Assembly (NCBI RefSeq): GCF_038066715.1
Contig: NZ_JBBUKT010000001.1
Location: 682,001 to 746,000, forward strand
DNA: 64,000 nt
Reading direction: 5' to 3'
From: Luteolibacter sp. Y139
GTDB lineage: Bacteria; Verrucomicrobiota; Verrucomicrobiia; Verrucomicrobiales; Akkermansiaceae
The notes under the pieces were generated by a model, which did no database searches, was not told the origin of the DNA, and saw only the letters and a list, made by a program, of their open reading frames with translations. Shown here one piece after another: positions 35,211-43,950 of the stretch. How positions within the stretch are numbered: the stretch's first letter is position 1; each line of letters begins with the position of its first letter. The position numbers were made by a program, and so were the translations under genes.

Positions 35211-37013
35211 ATGCCGGATGCTCTTTTCACCGCTGAACAAACTCTCGCCATGGTCAATCTCAGCGACTCCGGTTTCACCGCAGAACAAACCTCCTACCTC
35301 TCCGGTTTCGTGTCCGGCATCCTGCAGGGACGCGAACTCCCGTTCCTCGGTCAGGACGGCGAAAGCCGCTTCACTCACGAGCCCGCACAGGCTGTCTTCG
35401 GCACCCCGCTCGACGACCTCTGCAAGGAGGAACGCATCAAGCACGAGAAAAACGGCCTCGATTGCTACGACGCCATCCTCGCCAACGCCGCCACCAAGAT
35501 CTTCCCGCAGGACGGCGATGTCTTCCGCTACAAGTTCTACGGCCTCTTCTTCGTCAGCCCTGCCCAAGAGAGCATCATGCTCCGCTGCCGCATCGCCGGC
35601 GGCGCGCTGAGCACCTACCAATTCCGCGGCCTCGCCGAGATCGCCCAGGACTGGGGTCCGGGCCACGTCGACCTCACCACCCGCGCGAACGTCCAGATCC
35701 GCGAGCTGATGCCCGAGAACTGCCCGAACGTCCTGATGAAATTGGACGATATCGGCCTGACCTCACAGGGCTCCGGCGCGGACAACGTCCGCAACGTCAC
35801 CGCCACCCCGACCACCGGCTTCGACCCGACCGAGTTGATCGACGTGATGCCCTACGCCCGCGCGATGCATCACTACATTCTGAAGAACCGCGACCTCTAC
35901 GGCCTGCCGCGGAAGTTCAATATCTCCTACGACTCCGGCGGCTGCGTGTCCGTCTGCGCCGATACCAATGACATCGGCTTCTACGCCGTGAAGGTCGGCG
36001 AGAACGACAAGGGCATCACCCCCGGCGTCTACTTCCGCATGCAACTCTGCGGCATCACCGGTCACCAGCAGTTCGCCACCGATTGCGGCGTGCTGCTCAC
36101 CCCGGCCGAAACCATCCCGGTCGCCGCAGCATTGATCCGCGTCTTCATCGAGAATGGCGACCGCACCAATCGCAAGCGCGCCCGCCTCAAGTACCTCGTC
36201 GATGACTGGGGCTTCGAGAAGACCCTCGAGGAAACCCAGAAGAAGCTCGCCTTCCCGATGCGCTACTTCCCGCTCGAGTCCTGCGAGACTCCCGCTCCGA
36301 AGGACAAGCAAGGCTACCTCGGCATCCATCCGCAAACCGACGGCAAGCACTACATCGGCGTCTGCACCCCGGTCGGCCGCATGACCGTTTCCCAAATGCT
36401 CGCGCTCGCCGACGTCGCCGATCAATTCGGCCGCGGCGAGATCCGCCTGACCGTCTGGCAAAACCTCATCATCCCCGGTGTCTCCGAGGAGAACCTGCAA
36501 GCCGCCCTCGTCGCGATCCAAGCCACCGGCCTCGATCACCGGAATCACAACCTCACCGGCGGCCTCATCGCCTGCACCGGCAGCCGCGGTTGCAAGTACG
36601 CCGCCGCCGACACCAAGGGCAACGCCGTCGCACTCGGCGCTCACCTTGCCTCGAAGATGATCCTCGACCAGCCGGTCAACATTCACCTCACCGGCTGCCA
36701 GCACTCCTGCGCCCAGCATTACATCGGCGACATCGGCATGATGGGCACCCGCGTGAAGATCGAAGATGGCTCCACCGTGGATGGCTACAACATCGTCCTC
36801 GGTGGCGGCTGCGATGATCAACAATACATCGCCCGCGAAGTCTGGAAGTCGGTCAAGGCCGACGAGATCAACCCGCTCGTGGAGCAACTGCTCGTCGCCT
36901 ACCTCGCCCAGCGGAATGACGATGAATCCTTCGCTGACTTCAGCCGCCGTCTCAGCGTTGCGGAACTTCAAGCCCTCGTCGATCGCAGCGAATCTAACAT
37001 CGCCGCTGCCTGA
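35211..37013 (+). CDS. nirA: Assimilatory nitrite reductase NirA (ferredoxin-type)
   Basis: A 600-residue siroheme/4Fe-4S enzyme that reduces nitrite to ammonium with six electrons. Two ferrodoxin-like half domains with siroheme-binding arginines (VDLTTRANVQIREL; IRLTVWQNLIIP) are followed by the cluster ligands ACTGSRGCKYA and TGCQHSCAQHYIGD near residues 458-510. It lacks the NADH-binding part of NirB, so it should take electrons from ferredoxin or from the Fe-S protein encoded next. The ATG at 35250 (MVNLSDSGF) is an alternative start. Confidence 0.93.
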   Translation: MPDALFTAEQTLAMVNLSDSGFTAEQTSYLSGFVSGILQGRELPFLGQDGESRFTHEPAQAVFGTPLDDLCKEERIKHEKNGLDCYDAILANAATKIFPQDGDVFRYKFYGLFFVSPAQESIMLRCRIAGGALSTYQFRGLAEIAQDWGPGHVDLTTRANVQIRELMPENCPNVLMKLDDIGLTSQGSGADNVRNVTATPTTGFDPTELIDVMPYARAMHHYILKNRDLYGLPRKFNISYDSGGCVSVCADTNDIGFYAVKVGENDKGITPGVYFRMQLCGITGHQQFATDCGVLLTPAETIPVAAALIRVFIENGDRTNRKRARLKYLVDDWGFEKTLEETQKKLAFPMRYFPLESCETPAPKDKQGYLGIHPQTDGKHYIGVCTPVGRMTVSQMLALADVADQFGRGEIRLTVWQNLIIPGVSEENLQAALVAIQATGLDHRNHNLTGGLIACTGSRGCKYAAADTKGNAVALGAHLASKMILDQPVNIHLTGCQHSCAQHYIGDIGMMGTRVKIEDGSTVDGYNIVLGGGCDDQQYIAREVWKSVKADEINPLVEQLLVAYLAQRNDDESFADFSRRLSVAELQALVDRSESNIAAA

Positions 37014-37059
37014 TCTTCTCTTTCTGAAAACTGAAAACTAGCCACTCGCAAACTTCTCC

Positions 37060-38640
37060 GTGCCTTCCACCCTTCAGCGCCTGCCCGCGATCCCCGCTTC
37101 GAAAAAAGCGGCCCCGCACGCATCCGCGGAAGTCCGCACGCTGATCGATGACCTGATTGCGGAGCAGAAGACCCTGCAAACGCCGATCGCCCGCTACTCC
37201 GACTATCACGATACCGAGCCCGACCTCGCCCCTCACTACCGGACCCTGATCCCTCTCAGCAAGCCCGGCGATGGCGAGCAATACGCCTTCGAAGTCTCCC
37301 TCGACCGCTGCACCGGCTGCAAGGCCTGCGTCTCCGCCTGCCATTCCCTCAATGGTCTCGACGACGAGGAAGCATGGCGCGACGTCGGCATGATCCACGG
37401 CGGCCGCAAGACCCCGGGTTGGCAACAGACGATCACCACCGCCTGCCACCATTGCGAGGACCCCGGCTGCATGAATGGCTGCCCGGTCGGCGCCTACGAA
37501 AAGGACAGCGACACCGGAATCGTCCGCCACTTGGATGATCAGTGCATCGGCTGCTCCTACTGCATCCTCAAGTGCCCCTTCGATGTGCCGAAGTACTCGA
37601 AGAAGCGCGGCATCGTTCGCAAGTGCGACATGTGCCACCAGCGCCTCGCCGAAGGTGAAGCACCGGCCTGCGTTCAATCCTGCCCCACCGAAGCAATCCG
37701 CATCGTGAAGGTGAAGACAGGCACAAGTGCTGTCGCACCCGATTTCCTCCCCGGCGCACCCGATCCCACGATCACCCTTCCCACCACCCGCTACGTCGGC
37801 CGCGACGTTCCGGAAAGCGCCGTCGCCGCCGACCGCGAATCACTTGTCCCCGAACATGCTCACTGGCCGCTCGTGCTGATGCTCATGCTCACCCAGGCTG
37901 GCGTCGGCATGCTAACAGGTGGCCTCGGCAACGTCGTCACCACCATCCTCGCGAATGTCCTGTTCTTCGCCGGCATGGGTGCCTCGATCCTTCACCTCGG
38001 CCAACCGCTGAAAGCCTGGCGCTTCTTCCTCGGCCTGCGCACCTCGTGGCTCTCACGGGAAATCCTCGCCTTCTCGATGTTCGCGCCGATCCCGATGGTG
38101 CTTGCGGCACTGCCTTTCGTGCCCGACTTCCCTTACAAGGATCTCATCACCCGCGTCACCACGCTCTCGGCCCTTCCCATCGGTCTGATCGCGGTCTTCA
38201 CCAGCGTGATGATTTACCACGATACTCATCGTACTTCGTGGCGTTTCCGGCTCACCGCCGGGCGCTTCTTCGGCACGGTTGCCACCTTCGCCTCGCTCGG
38301 CAACCTGCTCGCCCATCCTTCGCCGCTTGCGACGCTGCTATTCGCCATCGGAGTCATCGCGAAGCTGATCCCGGAAGTCCGCATCGTCCACCTTGCCCTG
38401 GATCGCAATGCCGAATGGTCATCCGATCTCCACACCGCCAGAATCCAGTGGGGCCCCCTCCGCCTGATCTACGATAGCCGCGTGCTCCTCGCAATCGCCG
38501 CCATTGCCTTCTCCCTTCTCAATCCCTGGATCGCGCTGCCGCTGCTACTCGCCGCCGAACTTTTCGAACGCCAGCTCTTCTTCCAAAGCGTCCACGCGCC
38601 GAAAATGCCGGGCAGCTTCGGCCCCAAGCGCGCTCACTGA
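37060..38640 (+). CDS. Fusion of a four-cluster ferredoxin (DmsB type) and a DmsC-type membrane anchor
   Basis: A 526-residue protein. Residues 80-220 form a DmsB/NrfC-like subunit with four Cys groups: CTGCKACVSAC, CHHCEDPGCMNGCP, CIGCSYCILKCP and CDMCHQRL with ACVQSCP. Residues from about 265 form a DmsC-like anchor with about eight membrane helices. Such units pass electrons from quinol to a molybdopterin enzyme. In this position it probably serves a nitrate reductase or NirA. The catalytic molybdopterin subunit expected beside it is absent; the next gene is a protease. The start is GTG at 37060, 46 bp after nirA. Confidence 0.9.
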   Translation: MPSTLQRLPAIPASKKAAPHASAEVRTLIDDLIAEQKTLQTPIARYSDYHDTEPDLAPHYRTLIPLSKPGDGEQYAFEVSLDRCTGCKACVSACHSLNGLDDEEAWRDVGMIHGGRKTPGWQQTITTACHHCEDPGCMNGCPVGAYEKDSDTGIVRHLDDQCIGCSYCILKCPFDVPKYSKKRGIVRKCDMCHQRLAEGEAPACVQSCPTEAIRIVKVKTGTSAVAPDFLPGAPDPTITLPTTRYVGRDVPESAVAADRESLVPEHAHWPLVLMLMLTQAGVGMLTGGLGNVVTTILANVLFFAGMGASILHLGQPLKAWRFFLGLRTSWLSREILAFSMFAPIPMVLAALPFVPDFPYKDLITRVTTLSALPIGLIAVFTSVMIYHDTHRTSWRFRLTAGRFFGTVATFASLGNLLAHPSPLATLLFAIGVIAKLIPEVRIVHLALDRNAEWSSDLHTARIQWGPLRLIYDSRVLLAIAAIAFSLLNPWIALPLLLAAELFERQLFFQSVHAPKMPGSFGPKRAH

Positions 38641-38724
38641 AAAGTCGCTGGCTGACATTTCACCGACAACCCAAGCCTCCGGCGGTGGTTCCTATGACGT
38701 GATCCTTGCACGTCGGACAATCCC

Positions 38725-40344
38725 ATGAAGGCACGCCTGCGACGGTTGATGCCCGGGACGCTGGTGCTCCTCTGCGGATTGCTCGGCTATTGGCTGGTGC
38801 AGGATGCCGCCCCTGCACCTTCTCCGCCATCACCCCGGAAGGACCTGGTTGCCACCCCGCGACAGCCTCTGCCGGAAGCACCAAAACCGACGAAGAGTTT
38901 CGTCCGCGACCGCTTTCCCGACGGCACCACGATTGAAATATTCGGGAGTTGCCACGAGGAGGAGCTCATCCTGCGCTTTCCCACCGAGGCGAGCTACAAC
39001 TCCTTCCTCTACGCTCTGAATTGCAGCAGCGTCCGTCTGATCGACCGCCTCGACCCCCTGCGTGCGGTCCGGATCGGTTTCAATGCGAAGGAAATGGAAG
39101 TGCTGACGGCTCTATTCGAGGACGAGCAGATCACCACTTACAAGACCCTCACCCGTCTGCCCGAAGCGCCGCGCGCTTGGGGCGGCGCTTCGCAGGGGGC
39201 AGTAGCGTTTGGCTCCCAAGTGCTGCCGTGGCTCGGAGTCACCGGCGACAACTCGCGCTGGGGTAGCGGCGTCAAGCTGGCCGTGCTCGATACCGGCATC
39301 GTCGCTCATCCCGCCCTGCCGCGCATCGCGCGCTCCATCGAGATCTTTCCCTTCTCAGACGATCCCGCCACGACTCACTTCCACGGCACCGCGATCGCTT
39401 CGCTCATCGCCGGTAACGACCCGATGGTGCATGGCGTGGCTCCGGCGGTGGACCTCATTTCAGTTCGCGTTCTCGATGACCGTGGAGTCAGCGATTCCTT
39501 CGCGATCGCCGCCGGGATCCTTGCCGCGATGGATGCCGGCGCTGAAATTCTCAATCTCTCGCTCGGCGAGCAAAGCGACAGCCCCTTGGTGGGCGATGCG
39601 ATCCACATGGCCATCGATCGCGGCATCGTGGTCGTCGCCAGCTCGGGAAATGAAGGACTGCAGGAAGCGAAATACCCCGCCGCCTACCCCGGCGTGATCG
39701 GCGTGGGAGCGGTCGATGCCAGCGGCGAACGCATGGCCTTTTCGAATCTCGGCAGCGGCCTCGGCATCACCGCACCGGGCTACGGTTTGAATGCCGCAGC
39801 CCCGGGCGGCGGCTACCTCGCCATCAGCGGAACCTCGGCGAGCGCGCCCTTGGTCGCCGCGGCCATCGCTGCCGTGATGTCAGATGGTTCCGGCCGCCGC
39901 GTCAGCGCGGCGGAAGCGGCGAAACTCGTGCTCGCCTACACCGATGACGAAGGCCTCCCCGGACCAGACGCCGAGTATGGCAGCGGTGTGCTCAATCTCG
40001 GCCGCGTCATGAACCGCAGCATACCCGGCCTGAGCGACGCCGTGATCACGAATCTTCGCCTCGTCCCCACAAGCAGCGGATCCTCTCGCGACGAAGTGCA
40101 ACTCACCGTTCAGAACCGCGGCACGGCCACCTTGATCAATACCCTCGTGGAAATCACCACTCCCGCCGGGACGACGTCGATCAATGCCACCACCATTCCC
40201 GCATGCAGCATTCAGACCTTCACCGTTCCCTTCAATGCCCAGCGCGGAGAAGGCAGGATCTCGGCATCGGTCTCGCTCGGAAACTCTGCTATCGATCTCA
40301 CGCCGCAGAACAACTTCATCGAAACGGCCTTTTCTCGGAGTTGA
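38725..40344 (+). CDS. S8 family (subtilisin-like) serine peptidase
   Basis: A 539-residue exported or membrane-anchored protease. The N-terminus has a hydrophobic signal or anchor (LMPGTLVLLCGLLGYWLV). The catalytic triad is visible as Asp in VLDTGIV, His in HFHGTAIASLIAG and Ser in SGTSASAPLVAAA. The oxyanion Asn is in ASSGNEG. The last 100 residues form a CARDB-like beta domain (VQLTVQNRGTATLINTLVEI). Residues 60-150 may be a propeptide. It is 84 bp after the Fe-S/DmsC gene but is probably unrelated to nitrate use. Confidence 0.92.
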   Translation: MKARLRRLMPGTLVLLCGLLGYWLVQDAAPAPSPPSPRKDLVATPRQPLPEAPKPTKSFVRDRFPDGTTIEIFGSCHEEELILRFPTEASYNSFLYALNCSSVRLIDRLDPLRAVRIGFNAKEMEVLTALFEDEQITTYKTLTRLPEAPRAWGGASQGAVAFGSQVLPWLGVTGDNSRWGSGVKLAVLDTGIVAHPALPRIARSIEIFPFSDDPATTHFHGTAIASLIAGNDPMVHGVAPAVDLISVRVLDDRGVSDSFAIAAGILAAMDAGAEILNLSLGEQSDSPLVGDAIHMAIDRGIVVVASSGNEGLQEAKYPAAYPGVIGVGAVDASGERMAFSNLGSGLGITAPGYGLNAAAPGGGYLAISGTSASAPLVAAAIAAVMSDGSGRRVSAAEAAKLVLAYTDDEGLPGPDAEYGSGVLNLGRVMNRSIPGLSDAVITNLRLVPTSSGSSRDEVQLTVQNRGTATLINTLVEITTPAGTTSINATTIPACSIQTFTVPFNAQRGEGRISASVSLGNSAIDLTPQNNFIETAFSRS

Positions 40345-40395
40345 TTCCCGTCCCGATGTGGACAAACCCCGGCAAGCAGGCCACTTTACCAAGGC

Positions 40396-41103
40396 ATGAT
40401 CCGAGCCTTGATCTTCGCCCTGCTGCTCGTCCCCCTGTCTGCCGCCGAGAAACGCATCGCGGTCTTCGTCGGCCTCTGCGACAACGCTACCCAAGGCATC
40501 ATCAAAGTTGGTGCCAAGATCGGCGACGGCGACAAGCCCGAGGATAACCTCTACTGGGGCTGCACCGATGGCCTCCGCTCTTACTTCAAAGCCAGCAAAC
40601 GCTGGAAGCTGGAGAAAAGCGAAACCGCCACCGGCGACGATCGCATCCTCGAGCGCCTGACCTTCCGCCATGTCTCCGGCGATGCCGTGCTGGTCGCCGA
40701 GGCCTGGCGCGGCTCGAAGCTCAAGGAGTGCTACGAAGCTTGCCAAAAAGCGATGCTCACCGGCGACAATGACCTCGTTGCCTTCATCGGCCACAATGTC
40801 CTCATGGACACCGCCATCGACCCGCCCACTGAAAAGGCGAAGGGCAAGACCGATGCCATCGTCCTCTGCTGCATCAGCGACGGCTACTTTCGCCAGCGCC
40901 TCGAAACCGCCGGCGTGCGCCCCGTGGTCCTCACCACCCAACTCATGTATCCCGGCTCCTTCATCCTCCACGATGCCCTCGAGCCATGGCTACAAGGAAA
41001 AGCCCGCGACACCTTGCGTGATGCCGCGGGCTTGGCCTATGCGAAGAATCAGAAGATCAAGCCGGCCGCCGCGAAGGGCGTCTTCGCGCGGCTCGACCCG
41101 TGA
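40396..41103 (+). CDS. Conserved exported protein of unknown function
   Basis: A 235-residue protein with a signal peptide (about 1-17, ending LSAA). IAVFVGLCDNATQGI, GDKPEDNLYWGCTDGLRSYF and FIGHNVLMDTAI are conserved-looking segments. I recall similar proteins in Bacteroidetes annotated only as hypothetical; this has not been checked. The regularly placed Cys and His residues, including LCCISDGYF, suggest an enzyme, but no family can be named. It follows the S8 peptidase gene by 51 bp. Confidence 0.75.
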   Translation: MIRALIFALLLVPLSAAEKRIAVFVGLCDNATQGIIKVGAKIGDGDKPEDNLYWGCTDGLRSYFKASKRWKLEKSETATGDDRILERLTFRHVSGDAVLVAEAWRGSKLKECYEACQKAMLTGDNDLVAFIGHNVLMDTAIDPPTEKAKGKTDAIVLCCISDGYFRQRLETAGVRPVVLTTQLMYPGSFILHDALEPWLQGKARDTLRDAAGLAYAKNQKIKPAAAKGVFARLDP

Positions 41104-41110
41104 TGATTTG

Positions 41111-41719
41111 TTAGATGGCGGACGGTTCCTTGGCGAACACGACCTTGGTCTTCGCCCACTCGTCGCCAAGACGACGCAGCGGAGGAGCCTTGTCCTTGCG
41201 GACAAACAAGACGACCACCTCGATCAACCCGACGAAAGGAATGGCAAACAGGAGATTGCGGAGAATGCTGGTCGCCCAGTCACCGGACAGGCTCTTGCCA
41301 TTCAGAGTCACGGCTTTGATCTTCAAGATGCGCTTGCCGAGGCTGTGCCCTTCCATGAAGGGCAGCGCATCGCGGGTCAGCATGTAGGCAATGCCCACGA
41401 TCGGACCGAGCTTCGGAATCAAGCTGGCCACGATCCATGAGAGACCGCCCGAGACGAAGCAATCGATGACTCCGGCAAGCGCGCGCTTCTCGAAAGGAGC
41501 ATCGGAACCGGGGACTTCGTCTTCCCCGTCATCCCCATCCATCACTGGCTTGGCCGGCGGCGTGTAAGGATCCACCGGCGGCGGTGGCGGCATCTCGCTC
41601 GTGGTCGGAATGCTCGATGGCGGCGGGATATCCGGCGGCGGCGGCATCGACGGTGGCGGCGGCGGGATATCTGGCGGAGGTGGACCGGACGACGGCGACT
41701 TGTCGGGTTCGTTTTCCAT
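41111..41719 (-). CDS. RDD family membrane protein with proline-rich N-terminus
   Basis: A 202-residue protein. Residues 1-60 are mostly proline with Asp and Ser (repeated PPPPDIPPP). From residue 73 it is an RDD domain: FEKRALAGVIDCFV (Arg and Asp of the motif), a second helix near GPIVGIAYMLTRD, then GHSLGKRILKIKAV and a final helix pair. RDD proteins are membrane proteins of uncertain, possibly transport, function. It is convergent with the upstream gene; the stops are 7 bp apart. The frame ends in TAA within a TTTGTTAGA motif. Confidence 0.88.
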   Translation of the reverse strand: MENEPDKSPSSGPPPPDIPPPPPSMPPPPDIPPPSSIPTTSEMPPPPPVDPYTPPAKPVMDGDDGEDEVPGSDAPFEKRALAGVIDCFVSGGLSWIVASLIPKLGPIVGIAYMLTRDALPFMEGHSLGKRILKIKAVTLNGKSLSGDWATSILRNLLFAIPFVGLIEVVVLFVRKDKAPPLRRLGDEWAKTKVVFAKEPSAI

Positions 41720-41770
41720 GGCTTCAGCGCAATCTAGCAGAAATCCGTTCGCGGTCGAGGGACATGTCGG

Positions 41771-42748
41771 TCACGATTCCTCGCGCAGCCCGGCGAAGAC
41801 GCGGTGTGAGAAATACCGCTCCATCCGATCCGGAAAAACAGTGACCACCCGCGCCTCCGGACCCAGCCGGCGCTTCACCTCGAGCGCGGCGGCATAGTTC
41901 AGGCCGGAGCTCGGACCCGCGGGAAACCCGAGCGCCCACAGCCGCTGGGTGAGATCCAGACAGAGCTCCTCCCGCACCACGATTTCCTCGATCGCCCCCC
42001 CACGCGGCCCGCTCTGCCAATCCCGATAGAGCGCGGAAAGCCCCTGCGCCACCCCCGGCACCTCCTTGCTGAAGGCCAAGCTGCAGCACTCCGCATTGTC
42101 ACCGAAAGCCCGCCCCTCCGTCGGAATCGCCGCATAAGCCCTCGCCCCACATCCGGCATCGTCGAATGCCTCCCACAGCCCGCGCAAGGTCCCACCCGTC
42201 CCCACCCCGCTCACCACCGCGTCCACACAGCCGCACTCCATCTGCGAAAGAATTTCCGGCCCGGTGAAAATCCGGTGCGCCTCGGCATTATCCGGATTCT
42301 CGAATTGCCGCGCGGCAAACCACCCCTTCTCCAGCGCCACCGCCTCGGCCGCTTCCAGCACCGCCATCATCCCCCCTTCCACGCGCCGCACTTCAGCGCC
42401 ATAGGCCCGGATCATCAGCCCGCGCTCCTGGGTCGCGGTATTCGGGATGAAAGCCACGAATTTCAGCCCCATCTGGGCACAGGCCAGAGCCAGCGCGATG
42501 CTCGTCGAGCCACTCGACGCCTCCACTACCGTATCCCCCTCCCTCAGCGCCCCGCGGCGCCACGCCTTTTCCAGAATGTGGCGTGCGATCCGGTCTTTGG
42601 TCGAGCCGCTGGGGTTCATGAATTCCAGCTTGCACCACACCGGCCCGAGCGCGGCATCCAGCGTCACCGGCACCAGCGGCGTCGGCGGGATCTGCCGGAT
42701 GAAGCGGCCGCCGGGCGGAACCGAACGGGAAGCGGATGCGAGTGCCAT
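41771..42748 (-). CDS. PLP-dependent cysteine synthase family protein
   Basis: A 325-residue fold-type II PLP enzyme. The PLP lysine is in NPSGSTKDRIARHIL near residue 51, the substrate loop in VEASSGSTSIALA and the phosphate-binding loop in SGVGTGGTLRGL. It resembles cysteine synthase and cystathionine beta-synthase; loss of the classical TGNTG (here SSGSTS) suggests a substrate other than O-acetylserine, or a divergent member of the group. It is divergent from the KH-domain gene. Confidence 0.88.
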   Translation of the reverse strand: MALASASRSVPPGGRFIRQIPPTPLVPVTLDAALGPVWCKLEFMNPSGSTKDRIARHILEKAWRRGALREGDTVVEASSGSTSIALALACAQMGLKFVAFIPNTATQERGLMIRAYGAEVRRVEGGMMAVLEAAEAVALEKGWFAARQFENPDNAEAHRIFTGPEILSQMECGCVDAVVSGVGTGGTLRGLWEAFDDAGCGARAYAAIPTEGRAFGDNAECCSLAFSKEVPGVAQGLSALYRDWQSGPRGGAIEEIVVREELCLDLTQRLWALGFPAGPSSGLNYAAALEVKRRLGPEARVVTVFPDRMERYFSHRVFAGLREES

Positions 42749-42855
42749 GGTCGAGTGCTACTCCGCCTCCCCCGCATGACTCAAGCACCGCCGCTCCGGC
42801 TCATCTAACCACGATCGATTCTTGCCCTGATCAAGGTTCGCGGCATCATTGCAGC

Positions 42856-43152
42856 ATGCAAGTGGTGACTGACCAGATCCGGAACTTCCTCCAGTACATT
42901 GCTGTGCAGTTCATCGAGTTTCCGGCCGAGGCCCAGCTCAAGGTCACCGAACTCGGCCCCAAGCGCCTGCGTTTCAAGCTGGTGCTCCGCCAAACCGACG
43001 TCGCCCTCCTCATCGGCCGCAATGGCTTCAGCGCCTCCGCCATCCGCGGCGTGGTCAAATCCATCGCCGAGCGCGAGGACGTAAACGTCAGCCTCCAGAT
43101 CCACTCCCACGAGGAAGAGGCGGAAATGCAGGCCCGCGACCCCCGCCACTGA
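42856..43152 (+). CDS. KH-domain RNA-binding protein (KhpA-like)
   Basis: A 98-residue protein with one KH domain. The nucleic-acid-binding GxxG loop is LLIGRNGFSASAIRGVVKSI near residues 55-74. Length and layout match KhpA, a small RNA chaperone that often pairs with KhpB in translation and cell-division control. The frame is open further upstream, but the ATG at 42856 fits the family. A tRNA gene follows about 110 bp later. Confidence 0.85.
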   Translation: MQVVTDQIRNFLQYIAVQFIEFPAEAQLKVTELGPKRLRFKLVLRQTDVALLIGRNGFSASAIRGVVKSIAEREDVNVSLQIHSHEEEAEMQARDPRH

Positions 43153-43189
43153 GGCCGGGAGATCAGGGATGGAGCGCCGGAGGTTCTCC

Positions 43190-43219
43190 TTGCCAACCCG
43201 CGCCGCCACCCGCTACCTT
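43190..43219 (+). promoter_or_regulatory. Candidate promoter of the tRNA-Arg gene
   Basis: TTGCCA (43190-43195) and TACCTT (43214-43219) are spaced 18 bp apart and followed by a GC-rich discriminator, about 40 bp before the tRNA. Fits a sigma-70 type promoter but was judged by eye only. Confidence 0.35.
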
Positions 43220-43260
43220 CCCGCCCGCCGCGCGAGACGCTTCACCGCGTTTCCCACAAC

Positions 43261-43332
43261 GGTCCCGTAGTCCAACGGATAGGACGATGGCCTCCGAAGC
43301 CGTAGGTACAGGTTCGATTCCTGTCGGGACTA
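43261..43332 (+). tRNA. tRNA-Arg, anticodon CCG
   Basis: A 72-nt cloverleaf. Acceptor GGTCCCG pairs with CGGGACT, including one G-U at the end. The D-stem is GTCC/GGAC. The anticodon stem is ATGGC/GCCGT with loop CTCCGAA, giving anticodon CCG, which reads the arginine codon CGG. The T-arm is ACAGG-TTCGATT-CCTGT. CCA is not encoded. A run of five T (43335-43339) follows directly and may terminate transcription. Confidence 0.97.
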
Positions 43333-43435
43333 CTTTTTGATACTTAAGGAAATACCTGCACTGCCGTCCCTTTTCGCGATGTGAGTTGCTAGCACCTTGG
43401 CGGATTTCCTATGATGAAATCCCGACGCCCGCTCG

Positions 43436-43852
43436 ATGCTACAGTCATTCCTCAGATGGTTTAAGAGCCGGAGCATCACACCTGGTCCGGCTCCTACTTA
43501 CCACACCTCGGAGCACGGCCATCACTACGCCAAAATCCCGATCATCGTCGCTACTCTCGACGACGATGCATGCCCGCTACTGGACTCCATCTTGATAGAG
43601 GACTTGGGGTGCGGAGAAATCCGGAGAATTTCGGGGTACGGTGACACGTGGTGGGATTTTACCTACGAAGGCTCGCAATTCACTGCCGAACTGCGTGTGA
43701 CAGAATGCGGAGGTTCAGAGATCTACCCCACGAGTTGCACTCGATCCACCACTGCGGAGAGGATGCTACTCAGGGAACTTGTGGATCAGATTACTCACCA
43801 CGCGATCAAGCGAATGACTCCATCGAAGACGGAGGTCCCTCGCAGCCCATGA
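43436..43852 (+). CDS. Hypothetical protein next to tRNA-Arg
   Basis: A 138-residue open frame with ATG at 43436, 104 bp after the tRNA. Base composition is visibly less GC-rich than neighbouring genes and codon use is less biased, which suggests recent acquisition. The protein is soluble, with an acidic middle (IEDLGCGEIRRISGYGDTWW) and no recognised domain. No integrase or direct repeat of the tRNA end was found. Coding status is likely but not certain. Confidence 0.55.
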   Translation: MLQSFLRWFKSRSITPGPAPTYHTSEHGHHYAKIPIIVATLDDDACPLLDSILIEDLGCGEIRRISGYGDTWWDFTYEGSQFTAELRVTECGGSEIYPTSCTRSTTAERMLLRELVDQITHHAIKRMTPSKTEVPRSP

Positions 43853-43950
43853 GCCCCACTGGCGGCTCCTTGTGAAAAATTGGCGTGGAACACGCTCGAC
43901 CGGGATTGCCAAGCGGGAAACCCCCGCTTATCCCCCGCCCCGATTTCCCC

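Noticed and set aside
38641..38724. Possible start of a nitrate reductase gene after the Fe-S/DmsC fusion
   Set aside because: The following frame is clearly an S8 peptidase with its own signal sequence.
43333..43435. Attachment-site-like repeat of the tRNA end
   Set aside because: No copy of the tRNA 3' end was found downstream by eye and no integrase is present.
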